Of a stretch of 64,000 nt of DNA, positions 47,097-55,983 are shown in pieces (positions within the stretch are counted from its first letter, which is position 1; each line of letters starts with the position of its first letter). Made by a program: the position numbers and the translations under genes. The DNA is from Fabrea salina (lineage: Eukaryota; Ciliophora; Heterotrichea; Heterotrichida; Fabreidae): assembly GCA_022984795.1 (NCBI GenBank), contig JALIHJ010000018.1:1-64000 (forward strand), given 5' to 3'. The notes under the pieces are model-generated. The model saw only the letters and a list, made by a program, of their open reading frames with translations. It was not told where the DNA came from and searched no databases.

Positions 47097-47206
47097 GTGG
47101 GTAAGACAAGCTCCGGGTTTGATAGAAGCTTATTCGCTGAAATTAAGACTTTAGGACTTGACATTTAAATTTATTTTTGGAACAGATTCAACCATGTATA
47201 CTAAGC

Positions 47207-48013
47207 TTATTGGTTTTTACAGTCAGGTTTCTGAGAACCCTCACCGTTGACCTGCATTCTTTGTGGAGTTTCGTCGTTTTCTTCGTCGCTGTCTGACCTT
47301 ACGTTTAAGTAGTAAAGCACTGAGTTAGGAATAATTTCATCTCGGAACTCAGTTCCTAGGTCGAAGTCTTCTTCTGTGAGCATGTCAGCTTCCAACTCGT
47401 CTTCGGAGTCTTCGTCTGCTCCTTCGCGGCTTTTAAAGAAGTTGAAGAAGCTTTCTGAAGGCACCACTTTGGTCTTTGTGCCCTTGTTCCTTCCCTTCTT
47501 TTTGACTTTTGTGACTTTTTGAGTGAGGTTTTCGCCCTTCCACTCGATTTCGCAACCTTCAGCTTTGCTCATCTTTTCGCCGTTGAGTGTGTATTTTTTA
47601 GTAAGTACTGTGTTGGCGATGTAGGGGTTCTCTGAGAACTCGAACTCCAATGTAAAGGAATCTATGTTGGGATCGGATGTGTAGCGGATGTCCACAAGAT
47701 GGTTCAAAAGGGGCTCGTCAGCGTCGTAGACAAAAGAACTGCTGAGTTCGTTGTTTTTAAGCACCTTGAGCCAGTACCCAGGCTTTTCGCGGACCAAGTT
47801 AGCTCTTTCTTGGAAAATAGGTGCATACTTAGCTTCGTACTTGTTTTCGAGTTGTCTGAGTTCTTGCAAGTAGTCTAAGTAAATGTCTGTGCGCTTCTTC
47901 TGCAACTCGAGGACAGAAGTCATGAGTTGCTTTTCCTCTTCTGGAAGAGTGTCTAGAACTTCCTGGGCCTTTTTTTCCTGGACCTTCAACTCATGGTTTT
48001 CTGCGTCTTCCAT
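47207..48013 (-). CDS. Nucleosome assembly protein (NAP1 family)
   Basis: 268 residues. The N-terminal dimerisation helix (VLELQKKRTDIYLDYLQELR, QLENKYEAKYAPIFQERANL) and the NAP core follow the family plan: GYWLKVLKNNE, HLVDIRYTSDPN, FTLEFEFSENPYIANTVLTK, a basic hairpin, SFFNFF, and DFDLGTEFRDEIIPNSVLYY near the end. The acidic tail is modest. It is a histone H2A-H2B chaperone of nucleus and cytoplasm. Its ATG is only 11 bases from the divergent uS9m start. Confidence 0.93.
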   Translation of the reverse strand: MEDAENHELKVQEKKAQEVLDTLPEEEKQLMTSVLELQKKRTDIYLDYLQELRQLENKYEAKYAPIFQERANLVREKPGYWLKVLKNNELSSSFVYDADEPLLNHLVDIRYTSDPNIDSFTLEFEFSENPYIANTVLTKKYTLNGEKMSKAEGCEIEWKGENLTQKVTKVKKKGRNKGTKTKVVPSESFFNFFKSREGADEDSEDELEADMLTEEDFDLGTEFRDEIIPNSVLYYLNVRSDSDEENDETPQRMQVNGEGSQKPDCKNQ

Positions 48014-48024
48014 TTTACCAATAT

Positions 48025-49890
48025 ATGTCCTTCCATCTGAAGCGGCTGCCTTTTAAGGGTTTTTCAACTAAGCCTCCGATATTTCGCTCTGAAGTTATTT
48101 ACCCAGACAGCAAGCCTGAACCCCCCAGTGATGCGCACTTCTTTTCTCAGATAGAAAAGTTAAGTAAACGAAGGCTGTGGTTGAAGTTCCAAAAAGAAAA
48201 GAAAGCTAACCAGATCCTTCATTTCAAAACAACTGGACTGTCTGAACATAAGGAGCCCGAAGTCAAAGGAGAATTTGACAAAGTAAACGACCTTTACGAA
48301 CTCGACCGAGAAACTGGCCTTCCCTTGAATCTTGGGTTCGACCGGTTCATTGAAGACCTCAAGCAGTCCCGGGAAACAGAGTCCAAACAAGACAAGTTCC
48401 GCGACTTGTACAGGAAGCTAGGCTTCCACTCCGCAAGAGACGTACTCAGTGCTGTAAAAGGCATAGACATATCTGCCGAACTAGAAAGCATCAAAGCCGA
48501 AGTTTACTCAAGGGGCCACAAAGTTGCGGAAACTCCTTACAGAAACATACAAAAGGAGAAGTTTCCTGAGTCGCGCCAAAAAAAAGGCCCAATTGAGTAC
48601 TTCTCGGAAGACTTTTCTGAAAAAGAACCTGAAGAAATTGGACCTGACGTGAAAGGACTATTGGACAAGATGACCATCCGAGGCTTTATAGAGCCAGAAG
48701 ATTACCCTCCTGCAGATCTCAACGACGATTTTGGGTTTTACGCAGACCGGATTGAGTACAGAAAGTATTCGGCCTACATTCCTAGTTGGGTGAACAAAGA
48801 AATTGAAAACATGAACAGGAAAATGCAGCAAGGAGGGATTCAGCAAGTGGAGAAAAAAGCAGAACAAATTTACAAAGAACAAATCCGAAGTCCCTTTAAG
48901 TTTTTTGAACCTGAAGGGAAAATGAACACTCATGACTTTTTCAAACAAAAGCGCAAGTTCCAGCCCAAAGTTCCTTCCTTCAAAGAAATAATGCACGTAG
49001 TAGAGGACTTCCTTGTAACAAGCACCAAAGAAGTTTACCACAACCACAAAAGAGACCTTTATGAAAAGAACTACCACTTCGAACCCCAGTACCTAAACAA
49101 AGACTTTACACAAGAGGACTTTGACTGGTCAATCTTTCCTAAAAAAGAAGAGTCAATCATCCCTGAAGTCCTTAAGGGCAAACTTCGAATGGACTATAAA
49201 CCTGAAGAACTCATTAATTTAGAAGACACACTTAACGAGTACAAAAGCCAAGGCTACCAACCCAGTCAAGAAACTAGCTTAGTTGCCAAGGTTTACTCTT
49301 TGATGAGGAACGACCCCTACCACGAACACTACCTAAAAAACCAAATCAAGTACTGGAGTGAATTCGTCAGAACCCGTGCTGGCTTCAAAAACAACGTATT
49401 CAACCCTTCAAAAGCAGCTCCTTTAATTCCTTGGGAGCATATCACAATTCCTAAACAACAACTAGCTACTGAGCCTACTAAAATCAAACCTGTTCTTGAC
49501 GAACTAGGACGTGCACAGGGCTCGGGGTTCAGGAAGTCTGCTTCAGCTATGGCTTGGGTGTACCCAGGAACTGGCAAAATCACAGTGAACGGAAAAAGTT
49601 TAGTAGAGTACTTTCCAGAAGTCGTGCCTAGGGACAGAGTAGTGCTTCCGTTTAAGTTCACAGGGAGTCTGTGCGAGTTCGACGTGAAGGTCAACGTGAA
49701 GGGAGGAGGATTCTTGGGGCAGTCAGAAGCCTGCAAGCTTGCAATAAGCAGAGCTCTCCTTAGGTATGAACCCAGCACTAAAAAGATCCTGAAAGAAGGA
49801 GAGCTGCTTAAAAGAGACCCAAGAGTCAAAGAAAGGAAGAAGACTAGCAAACTCAAAGCTAGAAAGAGCTACACCTATGTTAAGCGCTAA
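48025..49890 (+). CDS. Mitochondrial ribosomal protein uS9m with long N-terminal extension
   Basis: 621 residues. The last ~130 residues are a uS9 domain: GFRKSASAMAWVYPGTGKIT, VNGKSLVEYFP, FDVKVNVKGGGFLGQSEACK, and the basic end KERKKTSKLKARKSYTYVKR that reaches the decoding centre. The first ~480 residues are a charged, lineage-specific extension with no recognised domain, starting with a basic presequence (MSFHLKRLPFKGFSTK). The length is far above bacterial S9 (about 130). ATG at 48025 gives an 11-base spacer to NAP1. Stop is six bases from that of the importin gene. Confidence 0.85.
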   Translation: MSFHLKRLPFKGFSTKPPIFRSEVIYPDSKPEPPSDAHFFSQIEKLSKRRLWLKFQKEKKANQILHFKTTGLSEHKEPEVKGEFDKVNDLYELDRETGLPLNLGFDRFIEDLKQSRETESKQDKFRDLYRKLGFHSARDVLSAVKGIDISAELESIKAEVYSRGHKVAETPYRNIQKEKFPESRQKKGPIEYFSEDFSEKEPEEIGPDVKGLLDKMTIRGFIEPEDYPPADLNDDFGFYADRIEYRKYSAYIPSWVNKEIENMNRKMQQGGIQQVEKKAEQIYKEQIRSPFKFFEPEGKMNTHDFFKQKRKFQPKVPSFKEIMHVVEDFLVTSTKEVYHNHKRDLYEKNYHFEPQYLNKDFTQEDFDWSIFPKKEESIIPEVLKGKLRMDYKPEELINLEDTLNEYKSQGYQPSQETSLVAKVYSLMRNDPYHEHYLKNQIKYWSEFVRTRAGFKNNVFNPSKAAPLIPWEHITIPKQQLATEPTKIKPVLDELGRAQGSGFRKSASAMAWVYPGTGKITVNGKSLVEYFPEVVPRDRVVLPFKFTGSLCEFDVKVNVKGGGFLGQSEACKLAISRALLRYEPSTKKILKEGELLKRDPRVKERKKTSKLKARKSYTYVKR

Positions 49891-49896
49891 GTTTAA

Positions 49897-52800
49897 TTAT
49901 TGTCCTAAGACCTTAGATACTTTTTCCCTTTGGATGTCTGTGAAAGTTGCCCAGATTTCCTGGAGACCTGAGTATCCAGCTGCCTGGACTGTTTCAAACA
50001 GACTTTTGACTTTAGGCACACTGCCGGTGTCGAGCATTTTTGTTTCAAGGATCTCGGCAAACATCTTCATGAGATGCCCCAAGCGTTCTTGGTTGTCGCC
50101 TATAACTAGTTGCAAGTTGCTTAGAGTCAAGTCAAGCAGAATATCGTGCATAGTCTTGGCTTCTACTTTGTCGAATCGCAAAGGCAACAAGTTTACCCAA
50201 GCAGGCACTACACTTGGTGGGTTGATGTTGGGGTACTGGAACTTAATTATTCTGCCCAAAGCTGCAATGGCGTTGTCACGGGCGTGGCCGTGGGACTTTT
50301 TAGACTTAGTAACTGGAATCGAAATAGCAGACTCGAGCACCTGAATGATTTGCGACACCCAAGGTCCGAAAGTTTCGTTTTTGCTGTGGGCAGCTAAAAT
50401 TCCAATTCCGTAAACTGCTGCTTGTCTTACAGCGTCGTCAGTGTCGGCAGCGTACTTCACAAGGGCTTCAGCTAAAGCGTTCCACTTGTCTTGGGCTAAG
50501 TCTTGCCCTACGAACTCAATCACGTCGTCTATCACGAAAATAGCGAATTTGTGGTCTTCTTTAGAAGCTTCAGGAGCCAGGAACCTAGAAAGTATGTTGT
50601 TGTAGAAGAAGTCAATTATAGTCAGTGAGTGCACTTTGTGTGTCTTGAAAAGAGCTCCTAGTACCTCTGAAATGGCAGTGTGCAAAGAGTCTTCTTCTTT
50701 TTTGTTCAATTCAGTGATGAATTCGTCTTCTTCTTCGCTGTCTTCTGCAGCAATCTTTTCGTTCCTTTCTCTTCGTTGCAGTGAAGACTCCAGTATTTTT
50801 ATAAGTTTTTCTCCTGAAGAGTTAACTTCTTCTGGAGTCAAAAACTCTATCCCAGGAGTTTCAATCAGAGTCTTTATGGCTTCTAGTTGGTTCACCAGTG
50901 CGTCTGTGTCGAACTCTTTAGCAGTGACTTCCCAGAGTCTTCCTAAGAAACCCTTCGACATTTCAATTGCAGTACTTTGTGCTGAAGGGTCCCCACTTTC
51001 TTTGACGCTCACCACTAAAGACCCGCAAATACTAGCTGCAGTTGACCTCACGCTTTCGTTAACTGTGTAGTCGAGCAAAGGAGTGATTATGGCTGAAGTC
51101 TGTTGGACATAGGGTGCAAATCCCCCCTTGACAACGTCGATGATGGTTAAGAGAGTGTTCATGGCAACATCCTTTTCTTCAAGGTCAGCTGTAGTGACTG
51201 AAATCTTTTTCTTGGAGTCTTCAGTCATCAAGCTTTGGATGTCCACAAAAGTCCCTGGCTCGCTTGCAATTGACACTGAAGCTTCAGTGCTTACTCCCTG
51301 GAGTAGTCCTGGAACTATTTGTTCTAAGAAGTAAGAAAAGTCTGAACCCAAAGTAGCGCAGATTCTCTGCCAAGCACTCATGATGTAGGCCCTTAGAGGG
51401 TCGTTTTGTGTGAGTTCTGTGTTTTGGATCTCTATTAGTAAGTTGACGACTTCGTTGGCGTTTTGAGAGAAAACTTCTTTTCCAACAGAACTGCACATAA
51501 GAGTTAGGCACTCAATGGCTCTTCCCTTCATCTTCTTGTAAACGTCTCCTTTGTAAGACTTGATAATGTTCACTAAGAAAGGAATTAACTGCTTGTAAAA
51601 AGAAGCAAACTCCACTTTGCAAGCCTCTGCCAAAGATGAAAGTGCTTCCAACGAACTTTCAATAACCAGCGAAATGTTTTCACTGCCTAACTTTTCAATC
51701 AGTTTCTGGATGACCTGGGAAACGTACTTGGTGGCAATGGTTTGTCCTGCGTTTTCAAAGAACTTGTTGATGGCTTCACATGCAGAAGCAGCAACTCTAG
51801 GAACAGGGTCTGAAGCTCCTTGTAAAAGCAAAGGCACTATGGCTTCGTGGTGGTTGGCTTGGAACTCTTCTTCGAAGTCTTCACTTAGTCTTGCCACCAA
51901 CACATAGGCAGCGTACCTTACTTTAGGGTTTGACTCTGGGCTTAAGTGCGACTGGACAATAGGAACGATTTCGCCTATTTTTTCGGTTTCAGAAATGAAC
52001 TGGGCTGCCTCTGAAAGAGTCATAAGGGAAGCGTAGTGCATTCTCCAGTCAGGGCTTTGAAGGGCGTTTTTAACGAGTTCAAGTATTTGGCCAATTAGGA
52101 AGTCACCTATGCCTTCTAGCATTCTGGTAAGTAGCTTCCTTCCTAGCTTTGCGTAGTCGATTTCAATTTCGCTGTCTTCGCGGTCTTCTTCTTGGAAGCC
52201 TTCTTCTGGCTTAAGCCAGGTTTCGTAGACTTCTTGTTCAATGCTGATCATCATTTCGAAGATTTTGGAGCACACTGCGTTGCACAAGTTGTGGTTCTCT
52301 TGGAAGTCTGTGCTGAGGCGCTCTGCAATAGTGACTTGGAAGTCCAAAGCTAAGTACTTAACTCCTAAGTGGTCAGAGTCAAGTTTCATAATGTGCTCCA
52401 AGAACTCGTAAACCACGTTAAGTCGGGACTGGAAGAACTTAGGTTCTGTTTCAGCTAGGTCTCTTAGGCTCTTAATAGCTTCTTCTGCGTTTGCTATGTT
52501 TTTTTCGAGCAGCCAAACTACACTGGTGAGCATTGGGTTGAGGGTTTCTCCGAAGTACATGCTTTCAGGAGTGTCGACGATTCCTAAAAGGTTGCAGGCA
52601 GCGTCGATGCACCTGAGTCTGACTTCAGAGTCCTGGTTCTGGAGGTTAGCTATGAAGATGTTGTAAAGACTCTCTTTTTGCTTCATCATTTCTTCGTGGA
52701 AGAAAGTAGAGAGTCCACTTAACACGTGAAAACCTACTGCAATTAGCCTGTTGTCTTGGCTCCCCACAGCTTCTAGTAAAAATGGAAACAACTCCTCCCA

Positions 52801-53208
52801 TGACTCTGGCTTGTCTCCTGCCAACAGCATAACTGAGAGTTCTGCAATGGCTTCTGAAATCCTTTTGCTAACTACATAGGAACTTTCTGCTCTAATTGCG
52901 TTGAGCAACTCGCTTTTAACTGCAGACTTAAAGTCTTCTGAAAAGGAATTCCAGGCTTGTGTGTTTTGCGGAACTAAGTTAGAAAACATCTGGCGCAGAA
53001 TCACGGCTGAGAGAGTTTTGACCATTTCTTCTTGAGAGTGACGGAGTGTGTGGATCAAACACGCAGTTAAGTGCGAAGGGTACATGTTCCTGAGTTGTGT
53101 AAGTTCAGCTTCGTGTTGTTTCCTCGTTGTGTTGTCTGGAGATAGCACTGAGCTTAGGTGGCTTTGGACTGTTTGGATTTGTACTTCTGTGACACTCTCC
53201 ATTTCCAC
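49897..53208 (-). CDS. Importin-5 / karyopherin beta-3 (Kap121-like)
   Basis: 1103 residues of HEAT repeats, the size of IPO5. The N-terminal importin-beta domain (AELTQLRNMYPSHLTACLIH) and later parts (NDPLRAYIMSAWQRICATLG, EEDEFITELNKKEEDSLHTA, AVRQAAVYGIGILAAHSKNE) match the family in order. It carries ribosomal proteins and histones through nuclear pores with Ran. No break in frame. Confidence 0.95.
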   Translation of the reverse strand: MEMESVTEVQIQTVQSHLSSVLSPDNTTRKQHEAELTQLRNMYPSHLTACLIHTLRHSQEEMVKTLSAVILRQMFSNLVPQNTQAWNSFSEDFKSAVKSELLNAIRAESSYVVSKRISEAIAELSVMLLAGDKPESWEELFPFLLEAVGSQDNRLIAVGFHVLSGLSTFFHEEMMKQKESLYNIFIANLQNQDSEVRLRCIDAACNLLGIVDTPESMYFGETLNPMLTSVVWLLEKNIANAEEAIKSLRDLAETEPKFFQSRLNVVYEFLEHIMKLDSDHLGVKYLALDFQVTIAERLSTDFQENHNLCNAVCSKIFEMMISIEQEVYETWLKPEEGFQEEDREDSEIEIDYAKLGRKLLTRMLEGIGDFLIGQILELVKNALQSPDWRMHYASLMTLSEAAQFISETEKIGEIVPIVQSHLSPESNPKVRYAAYVLVARLSEDFEEEFQANHHEAIVPLLLQGASDPVPRVAASACEAINKFFENAGQTIATKYVSQVIQKLIEKLGSENISLVIESSLEALSSLAEACKVEFASFYKQLIPFLVNIIKSYKGDVYKKMKGRAIECLTLMCSSVGKEVFSQNANEVVNLLIEIQNTELTQNDPLRAYIMSAWQRICATLGSDFSYFLEQIVPGLLQGVSTEASVSIASEPGTFVDIQSLMTEDSKKKISVTTADLEEKDVAMNTLLTIIDVVKGGFAPYVQQTSAIITPLLDYTVNESVRSTAASICGSLVVSVKESGDPSAQSTAIEMSKGFLGRLWEVTAKEFDTDALVNQLEAIKTLIETPGIEFLTPEEVNSSGEKLIKILESSLQRRERNEKIAAEDSEEEDEFITELNKKEEDSLHTAISEVLGALFKTHKVHSLTIIDFFYNNILSRFLAPEASKEDHKFAIFVIDDVIEFVGQDLAQDKWNALAEALVKYAADTDDAVRQAAVYGIGILAAHSKNETFGPWVSQIIQVLESAISIPVTKSKKSHGHARDNAIAALGRIIKFQYPNINPPSVVPAWVNLLPLRFDKVEAKTMHDILLDLTLSNLQLVIGDNQERLGHLMKMFAEILETKMLDTGSVPKVKSLFETVQAAGYSGLQEIWATFTDIQREKVSKVLGQ

Positions 53209-53307
53209 CGCAAATTAATATGAGTGCCCATATATGGAACAACTAAATATTACTTAAACCAGGTGCAAGATTACAGTGGCACTCTAGGCATATTTAATAA
53301 AGCTAAT

Positions 53308-54516
53308 ATGATTACTCGCAGAACAAGAGGAGTTTCCAACACAAAAAACCCACCTAAAAAGAACCTTTTGCTCAACAACATAACAAGTCCTTCAAGGACC
53401 TTCACAGCAAAAGCACTGTCTCCTTCATTTGTAAGTCCTCGCTACCAAACGAAGCTCGACCCCTTCAAAACACTTGAGTACAAAACCAAACTTGCAGATT
53501 TCATTGCTCGCACTAAGTTTAAAAAGCACAACCAAACCTTCACTGGCAGCAACTCACCTAAAAAAACTACTGTTAAAGACACTTTTTTTACACAAGAAGA
53601 CTCCCTTCCTACTGAAGTTCCTAAACGGCCCTTTGGGCCTAAAACTGTGGCTACTGTAATTCCTTTTAAGGACTTCGGCGACACAGCAGAGTACCTGCTG
53701 AGCCAAGACGCCATTCACAGTTTGCGAGACTACACTTTATGCCAAGAGATAGGCAAAGGCGCTTACGCCTCTGTTTTCAGCGGAGTACACAAACTGTCTA
53801 ATAAGAAATTCGCGGTCAAAGTTTATAATAAGTCCGAACTCACTACTCCGCTGAGAATCAAAAGTGTGCAGAGAGAAATAAGCATATTAAAAAAAATAGA
53901 CTGTCCTTACATAGTGAAACTCCACGAAAACATTGACACTCGTGAACATGTTTTTTTAGTTATGGAGCACATTCCAGGACTTTCCTTGCACAGCTACCTT
54001 AAAACTAAACCTAACAGACAACTTAAAGAACCTGAAGCCAAAAAGATATTTAAGCAACTTCTAGAAGCTCTTGAGTACTGCCACAAAAGAGACATTTCCC
54101 ACAGAGACATTAAGTTAGAAAACATTATTCTAGACTACTCAAACAACGTAAAACTAATTGACTTTGGATTTGCAACTTGCTTTCCACAGCATAAAAAAAT
54201 CAAGATGTTTTGCGGAACTCCTACTTACATGGCCCCTGAAATAGTAGCTAAGAAGGAATTCAAGGGCCCTCCAGCAGACATCTGGGCAGCAGGGATCCTT
54301 TTGTACACTCTGCTCGTAGGCAAGTTTCCTTTTAGAAGCAGAAACGACTCAGAGCTCAACATGAGGATTCTTAAAGGCAGAATTGAGTTCCCAGAAAAGA
54401 TGAAAGATCAAGTAAAACACTTACTTAGACACATGCTGCACCCAGACCCTGACCAGCGGCCTACTGCTTCTCAGGTCCTCAAGGATGTTTGGTTTGAACA
54501 CTTAATTAATCATTAG
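53308..54516 (+). CDS. Serine/threonine protein kinase, CAMK/MARK-like
   Basis: 402 residues from the ATG at 53308; the frame is open up to 53224 but only from GTG. About 150 basic, Ser/Thr/Pro-rich residues precede a complete kinase domain: IGKGAYASVFSG glycine loop, VKVYNK lysine, HRDIKLEN catalytic loop, DFGFAT, APE in TYMAPEIV, and DIWAAGILLYTLLVGKFPF. The pattern fits CAMK-group kinases (AMPK/MARK relatives). No C-terminal regulatory domain remains. Its stop TAG directly abuts the stop of the converging gene. Confidence 0.9.
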   Translation: MITRRTRGVSNTKNPPKKNLLLNNITSPSRTFTAKALSPSFVSPRYQTKLDPFKTLEYKTKLADFIARTKFKKHNQTFTGSNSPKKTTVKDTFFTQEDSLPTEVPKRPFGPKTVATVIPFKDFGDTAEYLLSQDAIHSLRDYTLCQEIGKGAYASVFSGVHKLSNKKFAVKVYNKSELTTPLRIKSVQREISILKKIDCPYIVKLHENIDTREHVFLVMEHIPGLSLHSYLKTKPNRQLKEPEAKKIFKQLLEALEYCHKRDISHRDIKLENIILDYSNNVKLIDFGFATCFPQHKKIKMFCGTPTYMAPEIVAKKEFKGPPADIWAAGILLYTLLVGKFPFRSRNDSELNMRILKGRIEFPEKMKDQVKHLLRHMLHPDPDQRPTASQVLKDVWFEHLINH

Positions 54517-55548
54517 CTACATTTCTGAAATTTCTTCCCAGGGCAAGTCTTGTCCGTAACCTTTGAACGAGTCAGGCACAACTGACAGCTGGATTACTGT
54601 TCTTCCTGACTGAATTGCAAACCTTTCGTTCTCGTGGAGTTTTTTGTCTTTGTCAAGCATCACCAAGGTTCCGAACTTGCTTTTGTAGTCTTCTATAACG
54701 AACTGGCTGTTTTCGTACTTAATCACTGCATGGAGTCTAGAGACAGATATGTCTGAAATCCTTACGTCACTTTCATGCCCTCTTCCTAGTTTGACTTGAC
54801 ACTTGTTGGTCATTGCAATCACATGTATTCCTCTTTCGCCTTTTTTGTTTTGTGAAAAGCACCCTTCAAGTGCGATGAAGGGCGCGTCCAAGTGGTTAGT
54901 TGTAAAGATGTTGTAATTCTTTCCTTCGTAACTCACCTTCAAAGGAAGGGGCTCTTTGCAAATTTCACAGTCAACATTTTTCCAGAAGTAGCACACTGAG
55001 TCTTCTCCTTCTTTAGTCACCACACGCGAACTCACCCACTTCTGCAAACAGTTGTAGTGAATGTACTTCATAGAACCTGAGCAGTTGCACACCGAAATCA
55101 AAGGGTCCTCTTGCTTCTCAAATTCGGTCAAGCACACCTTGCAAATCGACCCTGGCTTTGCTGGAAGCATTTCAATGCAAGATGTTTCTTCTGCAAGGTT
55201 GTGTATGGCTTTGACCTTCAGAGTCACTCGGCCTACTTTTAAAACCGTCCCTTTGGTGAGGTTGTAGCCGCGACTCCGCTTGTTTTCGTTAAGACTCCTA
55301 ACTACTAACCAAGCTGGTTCTTGTTCTGAAGCAACTAACTCAAACCCAGTTTCGGAAGACTTGAGTTTAGCTAGTGTTTTTTGTTCCTCCAAACTTTCAG
55401 TTGTACTGGATTCAGTTAAAAGATCGACGTCGTTCCCCGTCATGACTATTTGGGAATCTTTAGTGGTTCTGAGATGCTTTTTGTAAACTTGTTTTGACTC
55501 GTAGTCAAACAAGCCGTGGGAGTCCCTTGCCCAAGTAGTAGCCTTCAT
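54517..55548 (-). CDS. RING-CH (RINGv) and FHA domain protein
   Basis: 343 residues from the ATG at 55548. About residue 140-215 is a RING-CH/MARCH-type finger: CKVCLTEFE, ISVCNCSGSMKYIHYNCLQK, WV, CEICKEPL. The C-terminal part is an FHA domain: VKLGRGHESDVRISDISVSR, LHAVIKYENSQFVIEDYKSK, FGTLV. FHA binds phosphothreonine, RING-CH acts as E3 ubiquitin ligase; together they suggest phosphorylation-guided ubiquitination. No membrane helix, unlike MARCH E3s. The N-terminus (about 70-130) may hold a second, degenerate beta domain. Confidence 0.85.
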   Translation of the reverse strand: MKATTWARDSHGLFDYESKQVYKKHLRTTKDSQIVMTGNDVDLLTESSTTESLEEQKTLAKLKSSETGFELVASEQEPAWLVVRSLNENKRSRGYNLTKGTVLKVGRVTLKVKAIHNLAEETSCIEMLPAKPGSICKVCLTEFEKQEDPLISVCNCSGSMKYIHYNCLQKWVSSRVVTKEGEDSVCYFWKNVDCEICKEPLPLKVSYEGKNYNIFTTNHLDAPFIALEGCFSQNKKGERGIHVIAMTNKCQVKLGRGHESDVRISDISVSRLHAVIKYENSQFVIEDYKSKFGTLVMLDKDKKLHENERFAIQSGRTVIQLSVVPDSFKGYGQDLPWEEISEM

Positions 55549-55629
55549 GCAGATGCTAAGTAACACTTACAATTTATTCGACTTTTGCATCTTTTATTAT
55601 TTGTTCTAGTTAATTTGAACTATAAAAAT

Positions 55630-55911
55630 ATGGTCAACCTGCTCAAATACACCTCCTTGTCTATTCACGCAAAAGTAGCTACTATGAAAAGCGTAATCTT
55701 GGGTTACTGGTGTGTGATTTTTTCTTTGAGCAATCCTTTTAACAACTACACCTATAAGGAAAACAAAGGGACCCAGTTCAGCTACTACGAAGAAGCCAAG
55801 CAAGCAAGGATCAAGAGCCTCACATCCCCGGAGAACTTCAAGTCTTTGAGTGACAAAGAAATCCAAGAAAAAGGGTTTGCTTATATCATTTCAGACTTGG
55901 AGGGGAATTAA
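55630..55911 (+). CDS. Small single-helix membrane protein
   Basis: 93 residues from the ATG at 55630, two bases after TATAAAA (55621-55627). The frame continues upstream only to a TTG. A basic start and one hydrophobic segment (MKSVILGYWCVIFSLSN) precede a polar part (YYEEAKQARIKSLTSPENFK). It may be a mitochondrial or ER membrane subunit; no family is recognised. Divergent from the RINGv-FHA gene by 81 bases. Confidence 0.6.
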   Translation: MVNLLKYTSLSIHAKVATMKSVILGYWCVIFSLSNPFNNYTYKENKGTQFSYYEEAKQARIKSLTSPENFKSLSDKEIQEKGFAYIISDLEGN

Positions 55912-55976
55912 CTCTGGAGTAATAAATGGTTACTTCTCAAGTTATTAATCACTTCTAATAATTCAGTTCTGAATTT

Positions 55977-55983
55977 TATAAAA
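55977..55983 (+). promoter_or_regulatory. TATAAAA flush against a start codon
   Basis: TATAAAA immediately precedes the ATG (55984) of the carboxypeptidase gene with no base between. Same arrangement as at 9944-9950. Confidence 0.35.

Larger units (their letters stand above)
46801..47206. other. 406-base gap, unusually long for this genome
   Basis: It separates two genes on the minus strand, where neighbouring gaps are mostly 10-60 bases. It holds a 49-codon + ORF (46861-47010) and a compact inverted-repeat structure (47043-47094). AT-rich ends (TTTTTTATATAT near 46801-46813 and ATTTAAATTTATTT near 47162-47176) look like control sequence. I see no known snRNA, tRNA or 7SL motif. Confidence 0.5.
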
